Part shown: positions 24,660 through 36,036 of the stretch, piece after piece
How the letters are laid out: each line of letters opens with the position of its first letter
How positions within the stretch are numbered: position 1 is the first letter of the stretch
Origin: Solenopsis invicta
Lineage: Eukaryota; Arthropoda; Insecta; Hymenoptera; Formicidae
DNA length: 64,000 nucleotides
Direction of reading: 5' to 3'
Assembly (NCBI RefSeq): GCF_016802725.1
Contig: NC_052671.1
Span: 17,064,731-17,128,730 of the forward strand
Translations under genes and position numbers: made by a program
Notes under the pieces: model-generated
The model's database searches: none
Told to the model about the DNA's origin: nothing
Seen by the model: only the letters and a program-made list of their open reading frames with translations

Positions 24660-27600
24660 GTTTACGCAAAAGATAAGTATTTGTCATTTATCAATATACT
24701 TACTTCAAATTTATAATTATATTATATAGAGAGTTTTATTCTAACAATAAGTAATGGTTCTTTTTAATAAAATGCAATTGTATGTTAAAAATGTCATAAT
24801 TTTTTTGATAAGCTATTATATTACATATTTTCCTTTACATTAATTAATTAATTATTTAGTTCATAAAGATACTATTATCAAAGAATTATAATAAGTTATA
24901 AGATATTTTATACTTTATGTTGAAATATATATCAGAATCAGGTATAAAATATCTTGCAAATTATTGATTTTTAGTGTTTTTAATATTTTTAAATGCAGAC
25001 TGATTAGAGGAAATGTATTATGTAAAACAAATCATATAATTTCTTTAATTCTTTTGTATCTGATGGAACATAATAGGTTCACGTACTTCAAAATTTTATA
25101 TTATTTACAAAAATAAAGATAGTAACTTCTTTCTGACTTGTATTAAAAATAAAGCATAGGACTCTTTACAAAGAAAACAATATTTTTATGATTTTCATCC
25201 TTATACATCCTCAAATACTTGTAAAATGGATAAAAAAAGTAAAAAATGCATATATCTATCTTTCACAAAAATTAAGATAGCTAGTTATTTCTGAGCTCAT
25301 TTTGAAGGCCAAATATGTAGAAGCTACAACGAAAAATTTCATTAAAGAACTAAAGTGTTAAATGTAATACAATCAACACTTGATACGACAGTTATTTAAT
25401 TGCACAAAAAAAACGTATAATTTATTCACTTATTCAAATTTTTTAACCAAGAATTAATTAAATCAACTCAATATTTAGTTGCATGTATTGGACTAAATAT
25501 TTTAGTTTTTCAATAAACCTTTTTTCTCATACGTGAGAGTTATACAGAAAAAAATCGTTATTTAATTACAAAATGATGAATTTAATGTGACGGACCAAGA
25601 TAATGCATTTTATTATATTCATTATATAGTATATACGTGTTAAAATCGTTGATAACTTTGTAATAAAAGTTCCACAATTTAAAATAGCGAATTTAATATG
25701 ATGAATCAAAGTAATAAATTTTGTTAGATTTGAGTGGAACTTATTTTAATCAACCATTTTAAATTTGGAAATTTTGATTACAGATTCATAATCAGTGAGC
25801 CTGAAAATCTGTAGTACGTAAATTAAATGTTAATTAATAGAACAAGTCAGAGTAGAAAACGGTTAAAAAATGGTAATAAACTTTATGTAATTTTCAAAAA
25901 TTAATTTTTACAATTTATCCTAACTATATAACTTTATCTAATATTTTTTCCAAAGTGCTTTTTTCAAGATAATTGACTGTATCACATAAAATAACATTTT
26001 GTATACTTACTTTTTAAATCATATTTAATTCTTTAAAGTTCGATATTTTAAGTAAAAATTTATTATTCATTTATTAATAAGTCACTATTATATATATTCT
26101 TTAATAAAATGCTATTTTTTATGTTATTCTGGGTAAAAATTCGCTTACATAATTAATAAGTTTTATATTTTAATATAAATTTAATTAAAAAAATTTTTTT
26201 CTAATTTATAGGTTGCAAGATGTTAGAATAACCAAACTAATACCAGTTTTATGTAAAGAAATTTTACTAATTGTATACTATTTTAAACTATTGAAATTTT
26301 AATAACAAAAACTTCACTAAATTTGAAAATAACTAATTAAATATAAAAAAAATAGTTTATTTTATTTTGCTTTTATCTAATTTACAACGTTATAATTATA
26401 ATTTTAAATTGATTTTTGTTACAATAATCTTTACTTTATTCTGTAATCTTTGCAAATGGCTTAATCAATTATTTGATTATTTATTATTGTTGTGGCAAAT
26501 GTTTGTTAAATAAAAAGGCGCAGCCGCTTTGCGTGATCGAGATACATGGCTCTGCAAGTGCATTAACTTAATTGATCGAAATTGTCGTCGCGTCGACGAC
26601 TAAACAAATCAACCTAATCCGCTAATGAAACAAGTCGCGTTCAGACACGCGATCGCAGCTAATAGTTTTATGAAACCAAGGGCATGGTGTGGATGTCGAT
26701 GAGATTGTAATTATTAGCTATTATTCTTTTTGTTACATATGCCGTAACACGAAGATGTACAATTAGGAACTTTGTTAAAGTAAACATGCTCAAAACAGTC
26801 AAAATTATCATGATTTTGCTCTATCACTGCTTTATCACTCCACAGCATTGTCTGTGTAATTCGCAATACGCGTAAATCATCATAATGGTATTGCGTGACA
26901 AGTAATGTAATATTACATGTCCGATATTACGACGTAATAATCGACTAAATGAGATAACGATGACACATAATAAATACAGTATGAAGAGAATATACATAAA
27001 TAAAATGAATTACGTTATGCATAATATTAACATGGTGCTTAGTTTTTCATTTAATCTCTCTCTATAAAATAAATTAATAAACTAAGTAATAAAGCATATT
27101 TTTATGTATTAAACAATAAAGTTCATCAAATTAAAAGGTTTAAAATTGAACCTCCTACTTTACACATCTTTTTGGAATCTTATTAATATATTCGTAGATT
27201 TCACGCTATTTTTATTACCTTAAGATATTTAAAAAATGTGGACAAGTTCCTGAAATTTGTAACAACATTGCAAATAAATATTTCGTAGTTATTATCTGTT
27301 CGATCTTCTCATGGAGAAGTGTACCGCTTTACGCTGCACAGAGATTTTGTATTCCAAACCTCACTACGAAAAAAATATAAAGGAAAAAATATAAACAAAA
27401 TAGTTTTAGGAAGTTACAAACTGTAAAAACTGTCAATAATATATTTATTATTGTTTAAACTATACAATTTGCAAGCAAAAGTCGTGCAAATTTAATTTTC
27501 GCTTTTCAAGGATTTGTTTTTAGCAGCTTTTATATGGAAAAAGAGTATAAACTTATGATTGAATTTTTCTTTATGGTAAAGTCGGTATATACGCCGTAGC

Positions 27601-28240
27601 TATCAAAAGGGTAGCCGGATTTGTACCTATATGAAATCTGCCCCCACCCCAAAATGGATTTATACGCCAATGTTTAGCTTTTTACGAAAGAACAACTTTC
27701 ACCAAGTTTTAATCCGCTATCCTTGCTATTGCGATAGTGAAAAATAAAAACACAATTATTCAATTATATCTTTTTCCCATTCTTCTGATTCACAAAAAAA
27801 CTGTGAAAAAAATCAGTGACGTTTCAGTCATCAAGATACATATTTAGAAATTTTTTGAGATTTTTAAGATGAAAGTTTGAATTTTAAAAAATTCAAAAGT
27901 TTGAAATTGTCAATTTTCAAGTGAAATTATTAAGTGACTAACTTCATTTTTTTTTTATAATATCTTTCCAACATTATTATCTCAAATATTTTCAGATTTT
28001 TTAAAAATAAGCGTCAATGTTAAAATATTGAAAATATGATTTTTTCAAGTTTTTACATTTTAGAAAATTAATTTAATATTTAATCTATAATAAACTTTCT
28101 CATATTCTATTTTGTGTCTAATTGTTAATTGTATATTTCAATAAATTAAATTTATTTAAAGTTAATATAAAAAGATAATATAATAGTTTTCTTTGCTGAA
28201 ACTTGTGCCTTAATTATAGGGTAAAGTCGCTTATTTTTGC
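24660..28240. other. AT-rich stretch, one GC-richer patch at 26515-26700
   Basis: No gene is supported. The patch at 26515-26700 has motifs such as GTCGTCGCGTCGACGAC and CACGCGATCGCAG, with stops in all frames. It could be a conserved regulatory element, which cannot be judged from one genome. Confidence 0.4.
27350..27545. repeat. Diverged paralogue of 37250-37430
   Basis: Both segments share, in order, an AAACC(T/C)CA..A(C/T)GAAA start, a run of AATATAAA-like blocks, ATTGTTTAAACT, TCGCTTNTNAAG and TTAGCAG. This is a second pair of diverged non-coding duplicates in the window. Confidence 0.5.
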
Positions 28241-28249
28241 TAAACAAAA

Positions 28250-28445
28250 TCATGTCGTCGCAACGACGTTTTTGGGACATTGCGTTATAGTTATGCGACA
28301 TTTTACGTTTTGTCTTACGTTTTGGTAACGTCCGAGCAATCAGAAATGTCCTGAGTTAATTACTTTACATATGGGACGTCACATTTCCAACGTTTCTGCG
28401 ACGTTTGCGATACTTGCAATATAATATTAGGGAAACGTTACCCAA
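28250..28445. repeat. ACGTTT/AACGT-rich element fragment
   Basis: Dense short motifs (GACGTTT, TTACGTTTTG, AACGTCC, AAACGTTACCC) recur here and at 34790-35230. Probably fragments of one repeat family. Confidence 0.45.
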
Positions 28446-28659
28446 GCAGGTAAAAATATTTAAAATATGCTTTTTAAATCAAAAGAGAATTATTTTCTCT
28501 GTAAAACTAAAATTCCCTTCCCAATTTTTTGAATTGTGGCGCTGCTAGCTTTGCAGAGGTTTTTTCTTAGGAATTTTTTTTCGGAAATTTTCAAGCGTTC
28601 AACCATCTAACAAGGAAACACAGGAAAGTGTCCGCCTCAGATTAAAACGAGTTTTTAAT

Positions 28660-28832
28660 ATGTTGTAGTACAGATAAAAATAAGGGACACGTATTTTTTT
28701 ATACGTGCCCATACGCACTTTAAGGGGGTGAAACAACCCTTTGAAGAAAATCGGTTTTTTTCTTTCGAAGCGTATGCCGTCGAAACTATAAGAGATAGAA
28801 AAAAATGTTTTAAATAAAAGTTGAATGGCTCG
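28660..28832. repeat. Outer copy of the duplicated block in the left arm
   Basis: It shares with 30388-30552 the phrases ATATGTTGTA, AAGGGACACGTATTTTTT, TTTGAAGAAAATCGG, TTTCTTTCGAA, GTCGAAACTATAAGAGATA and GTTGAATG. The mirror copies lie at about 32578-32750 and 31570-31760 in the right arm. Confidence 0.8.
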
Positions 28833-28975
28833 AAGAGTAATTTATAACAGCGGAAAAAAAATTTTTTTTTTAATTCTTTTTAATACTTTCCCCCACCACT
28901 TACTTATTCTTTTCAAAATTTTTATTTTTTTTATAAGCAAAATAAAGCTTATTTTATTACGAATTCAACGGTATA

Positions 28976-30262
28976 CAGGGTGTCCCATTTTAATCCATCC
29001 ACGCAAATATTTCCGTTCCCTTGCATTTTACAAGAAAATGTTTCAAACAAAAGTTGTATGGTTTCGAGGGGGACATAAGATGGTGTCATTAATTTGACCT
29101 CGAATAGTTGCTTAAAGGTCACATGAAGGTCATCTTCAATTTTTTAAATAGAACTGCCTATTTTTTATTGCATATTCTTGTAGCTTATCTCGAGACGTTT
29201 CCAAAACACTATAAACAAATGTCTTTCCGTTAAGTATTTTGCGAGTTGTGACGCTTGAAAGTTGGTGGGCCATTTTAATCCATCCACGCAAATATTTCCG
29301 TTCCCTTGCATTTTACAAGAAAATGTTTCAGACAAAAGTTGTATTCAAAGGGGGCCAACCGTTGATGACCTTGAACTTGACCTTGAAGTCGATTTTCAAA
29401 GTCATTTTAAGATTAACAAGTGTTTTTCAATGGAAACCCGTATTTTTGATCCCGGATTTGGAAAGAGCACAAAATTTTGCGTAAAAAATATGTACTCATG
29501 TTAGGGCCTAAAAGTGGACCATAGGGGACTTTTAGATGAAAACAAGTGATTTTATTTTAGCACTACTTTTTGTGCTAAAGTATTTAGCACTACACACGTT
29601 AATCAAGCACCCCAAAGGGAACAGAAACCTACTACGTCCACGTCGTTGTTCCTGGGTAATGCTAAAAGTAGTGCTAAAATAAAATCACTTGTTTTCGTCT
29701 AAAAGTCCCCTATGGTCCACTTTTAGGCCCTAACATGGGTACATATTTTTTACGCAAAATTTTGTGCTCTTTCCAAATCCGGGATCAAAAATACGGGTTT
29801 CCATTGAAAAAACACTTGTTAATCTTAAAATGACTTCGAAAATCGACTTCAAGGTCAAGTTCAAGGTCATCAATGGTTGGGCCCCTTTGAACCATACAAC
29901 TTTTGTCTGAAACATTTTCTTGTAAAATGCAAGAGAACGGAAATATTTGCGTGGATGGATTAAAATGGCCCACCAACTTTCAAGCGTCACAACTAGCAAA
30001 ATACTTAACGGAAAGACATTTGTTTATAGTGTTTTGGAAACGTCTCGAGATAAGCTACAAGAATATGCAATAAAAAATAGGCAGTTTCATTTAAAAAATT
30101 GTAGGTGACCTTCATGTGACCTTTAAGCAACTATTCGAGGTCAAATTAATGACACCATCTTATGTCCCCCTCGAAACCATACAACTTTTGTCTGAAACAT
30201 TTTCTTGTAAAATGCAAGGGAACGGAAATATTTGCGTGGATGGATTAAAATAGGACACCCTG
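28976..30262. mobile_element. TA-flanked palindromic element (CAGGGTGTCC ends) in the left arm
   Basis: Ends CAGGGTGTCC and GGACACCCTG are flanked by TA (28974-28975, 30263-30264). The arms are about 595 bp each around a loop of about 93 bp (29571-29663). A module of about 75 bp (AATCCATCCACGCAAATATT to ACAAAAGTTGTA) occurs twice per arm, at 28988 and 29275 and mirrored near 29950 and 30235. The interior also holds repeated AGGTCA half-sites. Open frames in both directions arise from the repeat and contain no protein motif. The right arm of the host fold-back lacks this element, so it was inserted later. Confidence 0.85.
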
Positions 30263-30387
30263 TATGATAAAGTTACAATACAACATTCCCATTTTCCAAA
30301 AATAATTAAAAACCTCTCTATACGCACCCGTCCGCGCGTTCGTGCGCTACGGAAGTGACTCCCTTCGATTTCGACGTGCCTTTAATA

Positions 30388-30552
30388 TGTTGTACAGATT
30401 AAAATAAGGGACACGTATTTTTTACACGTGTCCTAATACACTTTTAAGGGTGAAACACCCCTTTGAAGAAAATCGGGTTTTTTCTTTCGAAACGTGTATC
30501 GTCGAAACTATAAGAGATAAAGAAAAATGTTCTCAATGAAAGTTGAATGCAT
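30388..30552. repeat. Inner copy of the duplicated block in the left arm
   Basis: Diverged direct repeat of 28660-28832. It is flanked by a GC-rich patch (CACCCGTCCGCGCGTTCG) that has its mirror at about 31790-31815. Confidence 0.8.
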
Positions 30553-31886
30553 GTTTTTCTCGCATAAGATGACAAAAACATTTCGAGGACAGTCTGTGTT
30601 TAATATGAAAACGCAGACATTGAGAAAAACATTTACTACAAAATAAAACGACACTACACTAAAGAATAACAACAATTACGGTGTTGTAAGACATTAATTT
30701 CTTGTTTAGAAAATAATATGTAATTAATATAAGTTAAACATTTATTTACTGGTCTACATGATTTGACTAGAATAGTTGTTTTTTTCAACATTTTACAGAT
30801 AAGGAGACTTGGATTACACAAAATTATTACTCACACATTCCATATCTTCACTATTTAACGCCAGCTCATCAACTAACAACAAGAGAACTAACATAAAACT
30901 AATTAAAAAATTAGTTAGAAATTTCATCTTTTATACTGCATTTATACAATTCAATTAAAGTGTTTATTAAATTCCATTAGTGTAGAAATATGCATAACCA
31001 CGCTACTGGTGCGTGCACTTAGGGTCATTTCCTATCTTGAAATAGAATGTTTACGTCTCGTCAGTATTGACATGTATAGATTCAAGAGTTACGTATGTAA
31101 GGAAATGACCCAAAGTGCACGCGCCAGTAGCATGGTTATGCATATTTCTACATTAATGGAATTTAATAAATACTTTAATTGAATTGTATAAACGCAGTAT
31201 AAAAAATGAAATTTCTAACTAATTTTTTAATTAGTTTTATGTTAGTTCTTTTGTTGTTAGTTGATGAGCTGGCGTTAGATAGTGAAGATATGGAATGTGT
31301 GAGTAATAATTTTGTGTAATCCAAGTCTCCTTATCTATAAAATATTGAAGAAAACAACTATTCTAGTCGAATCATGTAGACCAGTAAATAAATGTTTAAC
31401 TTATATTAATTACATATTATTTTCTAAACAAGAAATTAATGTCTTACAACACCGTAATTGTTGTTATTTTTTAGTGTAGTGTCGTTTTATTTTGTAGTAA
31501 ATATTTTTTTCAATGTCTGCATTTTCATGTTAGACACAGACTGTCCTCGAAATGTTTTTATCATCTTATGCGAGAAAAACATGCATTCAACTTTCATTGA
31601 GAACATTTTTCTTTATCTCTTATAGTTTCGACGATACACGTTTCGAAAGAAAAAACCCGATTTTCTTCAAAGGGGTGTTTCACCCTTAAAAGTGTATTAG
31701 GACACGTGCAAAAAATACGTGTCCCTTATTTTAAACTGTACAACATATTAAAGGCATGTCGAAATCGGAGGGAGTCACTTCCGTAGTGCACAAACGCGCG
31801 AACGGGTGCGCGTACCGTGCGTATAGAGAGGTTTTTAATTATTTTTGGAAAATGGGAATGTTGTATCGTAACTTTATCATATACTA

Positions 31887-32422
31887 CTGTGTCCAAAAAG
31901 TAAGGTGACATTGCATTTATTTCGAAAATTCTTTATTTATTCTTGCAAATCAATTTCGTTCCCTTCAAAGTAATCCCCCCCTGATATAATACACTTATTC
32001 CAACGGATTTTCCAATCTTCGAAACAGTTGTAATAATCGATTTCAGGAATGGCCTTTAGCTCCTTCTTCGCAGCGGCTTGAATCTCTTCTATCGACTTGC
32101 TTGAGTTTGCTGAATAGCCAGAAGTCGCATGGAGCCAAATCAGGTGAATACGGTGGTTGTGGAACGATATTAGTCGAATTTTTGGTTAAAAAATCACGAA
32201 TCACCGTTTCGAGTCGATAGAAGAGATTCAAGCCGCTGCGAAGAAGGAGCTAAAGGCCATTCCTGAAATCGATTATTACAACTGTTTCGAAGATTGGAAA
32301 ATCCGTTGGAATAAGTGTATTATATCAGGGGGGGATTACTTTGAAGGGAACGAAATTGATTTGCAAGAATAAATAAAGAATTTTCGAAATAAATGCAATG
32401 TCACCTTACTTTTTGGACACAG
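31887..32422. mobile_element. Fold-back mariner derivative in the right arm
   Basis: Both ends start CTGTGTCCAAAAAGTAAG and are flanked by TA. Both arms carry the same 3' end of a mariner transposase in opposite orientation, with the shared C-terminal phrase WNKCIISGGDYFEGNEIDLQ. On the minus strand the left part extends further and preserves the third catalytic motif YSPDLAPCDFWLF (within 32043-32231), after which the frame breaks. The element is thus two copies of one transposon end joined head to head. It is absent from the opposite arm of the large fold-back. Confidence 0.85.
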
Positions 32423-32943
32423 TAGTACCGTTGAATTCGTAATAAAATAAGCTTTATTTTGATTATAAAAAAAATAAAAATTTTGAAAAGAAATAGGTAA
32501 GTGGTGGGGGAAAGTATTAAAAAAAATTAAAAAAAAAAATTTTTTTTCCGCTGTTATAAATTACTCTTCGAGCCATTCAACTTTCATTTAAAACATTTTT
32601 TTCTATCTCTTATAGTTTCGACGGCATACGCTTCGAAAGAAAAAAACCGATTTTCTTCAAAGGGGTGTTTCACCCCCTTAAAGTGCGTATGAGCACGTAT
32701 AAAAAAATACGTGTCCCTTATTTTTATCTGTACTACAACATATTAAAAACTTGTTTTAATCTGAGGCGGACACTTCCCTGTGTTTCCTTGTAAGTCGTGA
32801 CTCCGGTCAACGATGCTTAACCTCTGCGACTGCTGCAAACTGATCCCTGTATAGCAATGATCCGTGATCACTTTGTATTAATACATATTATATCGCTAAT
32901 AGTTCGGGTAAATATATGTTATTGAAAAGAAAGATGAACTACA

Positions 32944-34264
32944 CGAGGTGTGTTCAAAAAGTATCGCGAATTTTGTGTTTTTTCAAAAATTATTTATTTA
33001 TTCATGAATATCTATTTTGTCCCCTTCAAAGTAATCCCCATGAGATATTATACACTTGTGCCAACGGTTTTTCCAATCTTCGAAGCACTTCAAAAAATCA
33101 TTTTTTTTATCTTGTTCAGCTCCTCCTTCGATGCCGTCTTTATCTCGTCAAGCGTAGCGTAACGTCGTCCTTTCATGGGCCTCTTCAGTTTAGGGAACAA
33201 GAAAAAGTCACAGGGGGCCAGATCTGGGGAATACGGTGGCTGCGGCATCATTAGTGTGTTGTTTTTGGCCAAAAAGTCGCGCACAAGCAACGATGTGTGA
33301 GCAGGGGCGTTATCGTGGTGCAAAAGCCAATTTTTGTTCTTCCACAAATCCGGGCGTTTCTGGCGGATTGCTTCGCGCAAATTGCGCATAACTTGCAGGT
33401 AATATTCCTTATTGACCGTTCTACCCTGTGGCAAGAACTCATGATGCACCACGCCCCTGCAATCGAAGAAAACTGTCAGCAAAACTTTCACATTCGACCG
33501 AACTTGGCGCGCTTTTTTCGGTCTTGGTTCGTGCGGCAGCTTCCATTGAGATGATTGAGCTTTGGTTTCCACGTCATAACCATAAACCCACGATTCGTCA
33601 CCAGTTATGACCCTCTGGAGCAAATTTGGGTCGTCGCGGACAGAGTCCAACATCTCATTAGCAATGTTCATGCGATGCTGTTTTTGGTCGCAATTGAGCA
33701 ATTTTGGTACGAATTTCGCGGCGACCCGTCTCATGCCCAAATCATTGATAAAAATCGAATGGCACGAGCCAATCGATATGTTTAGGTCCTCAGCAACTTC
33801 TCTAACGGTGATTCGACGATTGGCCAATACCATTTTCTCCACTTCATTAATTTTTTCGTCTGTTGTTGAAGTGCTCGGGCGTCCGGCACGCTCTTCGTCG
33901 TTCACATCTTCTCGGCCTTCTGAGAACATTTTGTACCACCGATAAACATTGCTTCGGTCCAAGGTAGCTTCTCCGTATGCCACAGTCAACATTCGGAATG
34001 CATCCGCGCACTTAATTTCGTTTTTCACACAAAATTTGATACAGGTTCTTTGATCCATTTTTTTGAATAGGTAAAAATCGAAGACGATCCAAAACACGTG
34101 CAAGCAAAGCAGCTGTCAACAATTAAGTGAACATTCAAAATGGCCGAGCTTGTCGGCATAAGTGAGAGACATGAGTACCAACATAACGCCACAAAAAGAT
34201 CGAAATTCGAATATACGTAACCCGCGAAAATTCAAAATTCGCGATACTTTTTGAACACACCTCG
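32944..34264 (-). mobile_element. Near-complete mariner transposon
   Basis: Inverted ends of about 32 bp beginning CGAGGTGTGTTCAAAAAG match perfectly. The right side is followed by TA. On the left the two adjacent bases are CA, consistent with one substitution in the TA duplication. The size of 1321 bp is typical of mariner. It encodes one transposase on the minus strand and lies about 150 bp beyond the large fold-back. Confidence 0.95.
33090..34058 (-). CDS. Mariner transposase, D,D34D, C-terminus frameshifted
   Basis: The start at 34058 (MDQRTCIKFCVKNEIKCA) is the usual mariner N-terminus. An upstream ATG at 34103 in the same frame is ignored because mariner proteins start at this motif. 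The DNA-binding half includes YRWYKMFSEGRED, ERAGRPSTS and the second helix-turn-helix around ITVREVAEDLNIS. The catalytic motifs are GDESWVYGYD, HHDNAPAH and YSPDLAPCDFFLF, with exactly 34 residues between the second and third aspartates. The product is 322 aa. It ends early because the run of eight A (T on the plus strand, 33101-33108) shifts frame. The usual last residues, with DYFEG, follow in another frame and stop at 33006-33004. All catalytic residues are present. Confidence 0.95.
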   Translation of the reverse strand: MDQRTCIKFCVKNEIKCADAFRMLTVAYGEATLDRSNVYRWYKMFSEGREDVNDEERAGRPSTSTTDEKINEVEKMVLANRRITVREVAEDLNISIGSCHSIFINDLGMRRVAAKFVPKLLNCDQKQHRMNIANEMLDSVRDDPNLLQRVITGDESWVYGYDVETKAQSSQWKLPHEPRPKKARQVRSNVKVLLTVFFDCRGVVHHEFLPQGRTVNKEYYLQVMRNLREAIRQKRPDLWKNKNWLLHHDNAPAHTSLLVRDFLAKNNTLMMPQPPYSPDLAPCDFFLFPKLKRPMKGRRYATLDEIKTASKEELNKIKKMIF

Positions 34265-34269
34265 TATAA

Positions 34270-34780
34270 TTAGAGCATATTATTTATATTAATATATATA
34301 AAATTACAGTTTTTTACTAATTTTTACAAATAAATAGCATCTGAACTAACATTTCTGTTATATTCATTTAAATAAGACTACAACTAAAAAAAAAACAATA
34401 CAGAAAATAAATAAATATAAAAAAATTCTTATTGTTTTATTTTAAATTATTATTTCAAATAATTCTGTAAAATAAATTAAAATTTAAACTTTTTATAAAT
34501 AAATTTTAAAATAAATAATAATTGAAAAATAAATAATTTAAATATTAAATAAACATTCGAAAAATGTTTCTTAAAATAATTTTCTTACACGAGTATTTTA
34601 TAAAAAATAGATACTTAAAAAATATTAAATAAACGTTAAAACAAAATATTTTTTGAAAATTAATTTCTTAAATGTACAATTCAATATAATTATTGACTCA
34701 AAGGCTAGTAGTCTCATAGTCGATTTTTATTTTAAAACTTAATACATTGTTACTGCTATAGAGTATTTAACAAATTTAAA
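34270..34780. other. AT-rich spacer
   Basis: Very low complexity (AATAAATA-type blocks). Nothing recognisable. Confidence 0.6.
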
Positions 34781-34789
34781 CTTTTCAGT

Positions 34790-35230
34790 GATGTAGCAAC
34801 GTTAATGCAGGTTGGGGAAATGTTTCAAAGTTAACGTTTTAAAAATGTCGCATATGCTACGTTGCTGTAGTGTTTTTGAATGTGTAAAAGTTAAAGTTTC
34901 AAAAGAAACGTTGAAGAAACGTAGCGAAATGAATGTTTCACAAAAAAATATCGTACATGTAACGTTGAGATGATGTTTTTAAAGTCGCAAAGGAAACGGT
35001 TTGTACAGAACGTTACTGTTATGTCACAAAACATTTATTTTGTGACGTTCCAAAAGGTCACATTTAAGATAAAAATGCAATGTTTCTGACACGTTCCACG
35101 AACTAACGCAAATAAAACGTTACTTTTAAACGTTACAGGATCTGTTACTTAACCTATACATATGAAACGTTCAAATTTGCTAAATTATGGTCAAAACGTA
35201 GCGTTACCTGAAGGTTTCATGTTTAGCGGG
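34790..35230. repeat. AACGTT-rich degenerate tandem array
   Basis: Units of about 60 to 70 bp repeat phrases such as AAAGTTAACGTTTT, CTACGTTG, AAACGTTGAAGAAACG and TAACGTTGAGATGATG. It is similar in vocabulary to 28250-28445. Non-coding. Confidence 0.5.
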
Positions 35231-35939
35231 TTGTGGGATAGATTCCTAATATAAAGTAGCAAGGTTTCTGCTACATGTGATTGGTACCATCATAAACTTA
35301 TTACTCTTGAAGTGAAATCTAATTAATAGAAAATTCATTATTAGATCATGCGTGCAGTCGTTGAAGAAAAATATTTTTGAAATTGGATGATGTCAAGATT
35401 TATTGAGATAAGTCTTTAAACCTTATTTATTATAAAATAAACAAATATTTAATTTTTATTCCTTTTACAGTTACAGATATTTATCTAAAAATGAGTATTG
35501 TATGACATTGTATTAGAGTACGTTTTAATTTGAACTTGTACTTCTCTTTTTTTAATACTGATAATTGAATTACAGTTTATTGTAAAATATGGCTATATGT
35601 ATATATAACAATCCCATGAAATACTGCAAAGCGTGGTTTAAATCATGAAGACTTTTCTCTAATGGAATAATTCATTGCTCTTATTTGCTTTCGTATAACT
35701 TTAATAAAAGACCTTTTGCTCGCAGTTCATTCATCGCTTAAAACATGTTTGCATAGAAATCGTAAAAATGTTTCTTTCGCCAAAGCTCCATAAATCTATC
35801 TTAATAATTTTAATACTAATACACCTTCTGATAAAATTAACGTAAAGATGTCAATTTTTCTACACGTTGAATATTAATTCTTTCAATATTCTCAATGTTA
35901 TTCTTATAATAACAATTTTTTGGCAACATTTATAAAATA

Positions 35940-35984
35940 TATGTCAAAATCTTGCATAAAAATTATAATCTGTATTATACGTAG

Positions 35985-36036
<52 letters not shown>

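Larger units (their letters stand above)
28611..32790. mobile_element. Large fold-back element carrying two later insertions
   Basis: The outer ends are inverted repeats starting CAAGGAAACACAGG, flanked by TAA on each side (28608-28610 and 32791-32793). The left arm is 28611-28973 plus 30265-31033. The right arm is 31100-31884 plus 32425-32790. Once the two insertions are set aside the arms are about 1.14 kb each and pair throughout, around a loop of about 66 bp (31034-31099). No transposase is visible. Each arm also contains two related copies of a block of about 170 bp. A 3-bp TWA target would fit PIF/Harbinger-type integration, but three bases are weak evidence. Confidence 0.8.

Noticed and set aside
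29239..29999. Repeated frames on both strands with the same peptide (HPRKYFRSLAFYKKMFQTKV)
   Set aside because: Produced by the 75-bp module of the palindrome, which is duplicated and mirrored. The same peptide appears on both strands, so it reflects DNA repeats and not a protein family.
33297..33945. Plus-strand frames of up to 112 aa opposite the mariner transposase
   Set aside because: Shadows of the transposase on the other strand.
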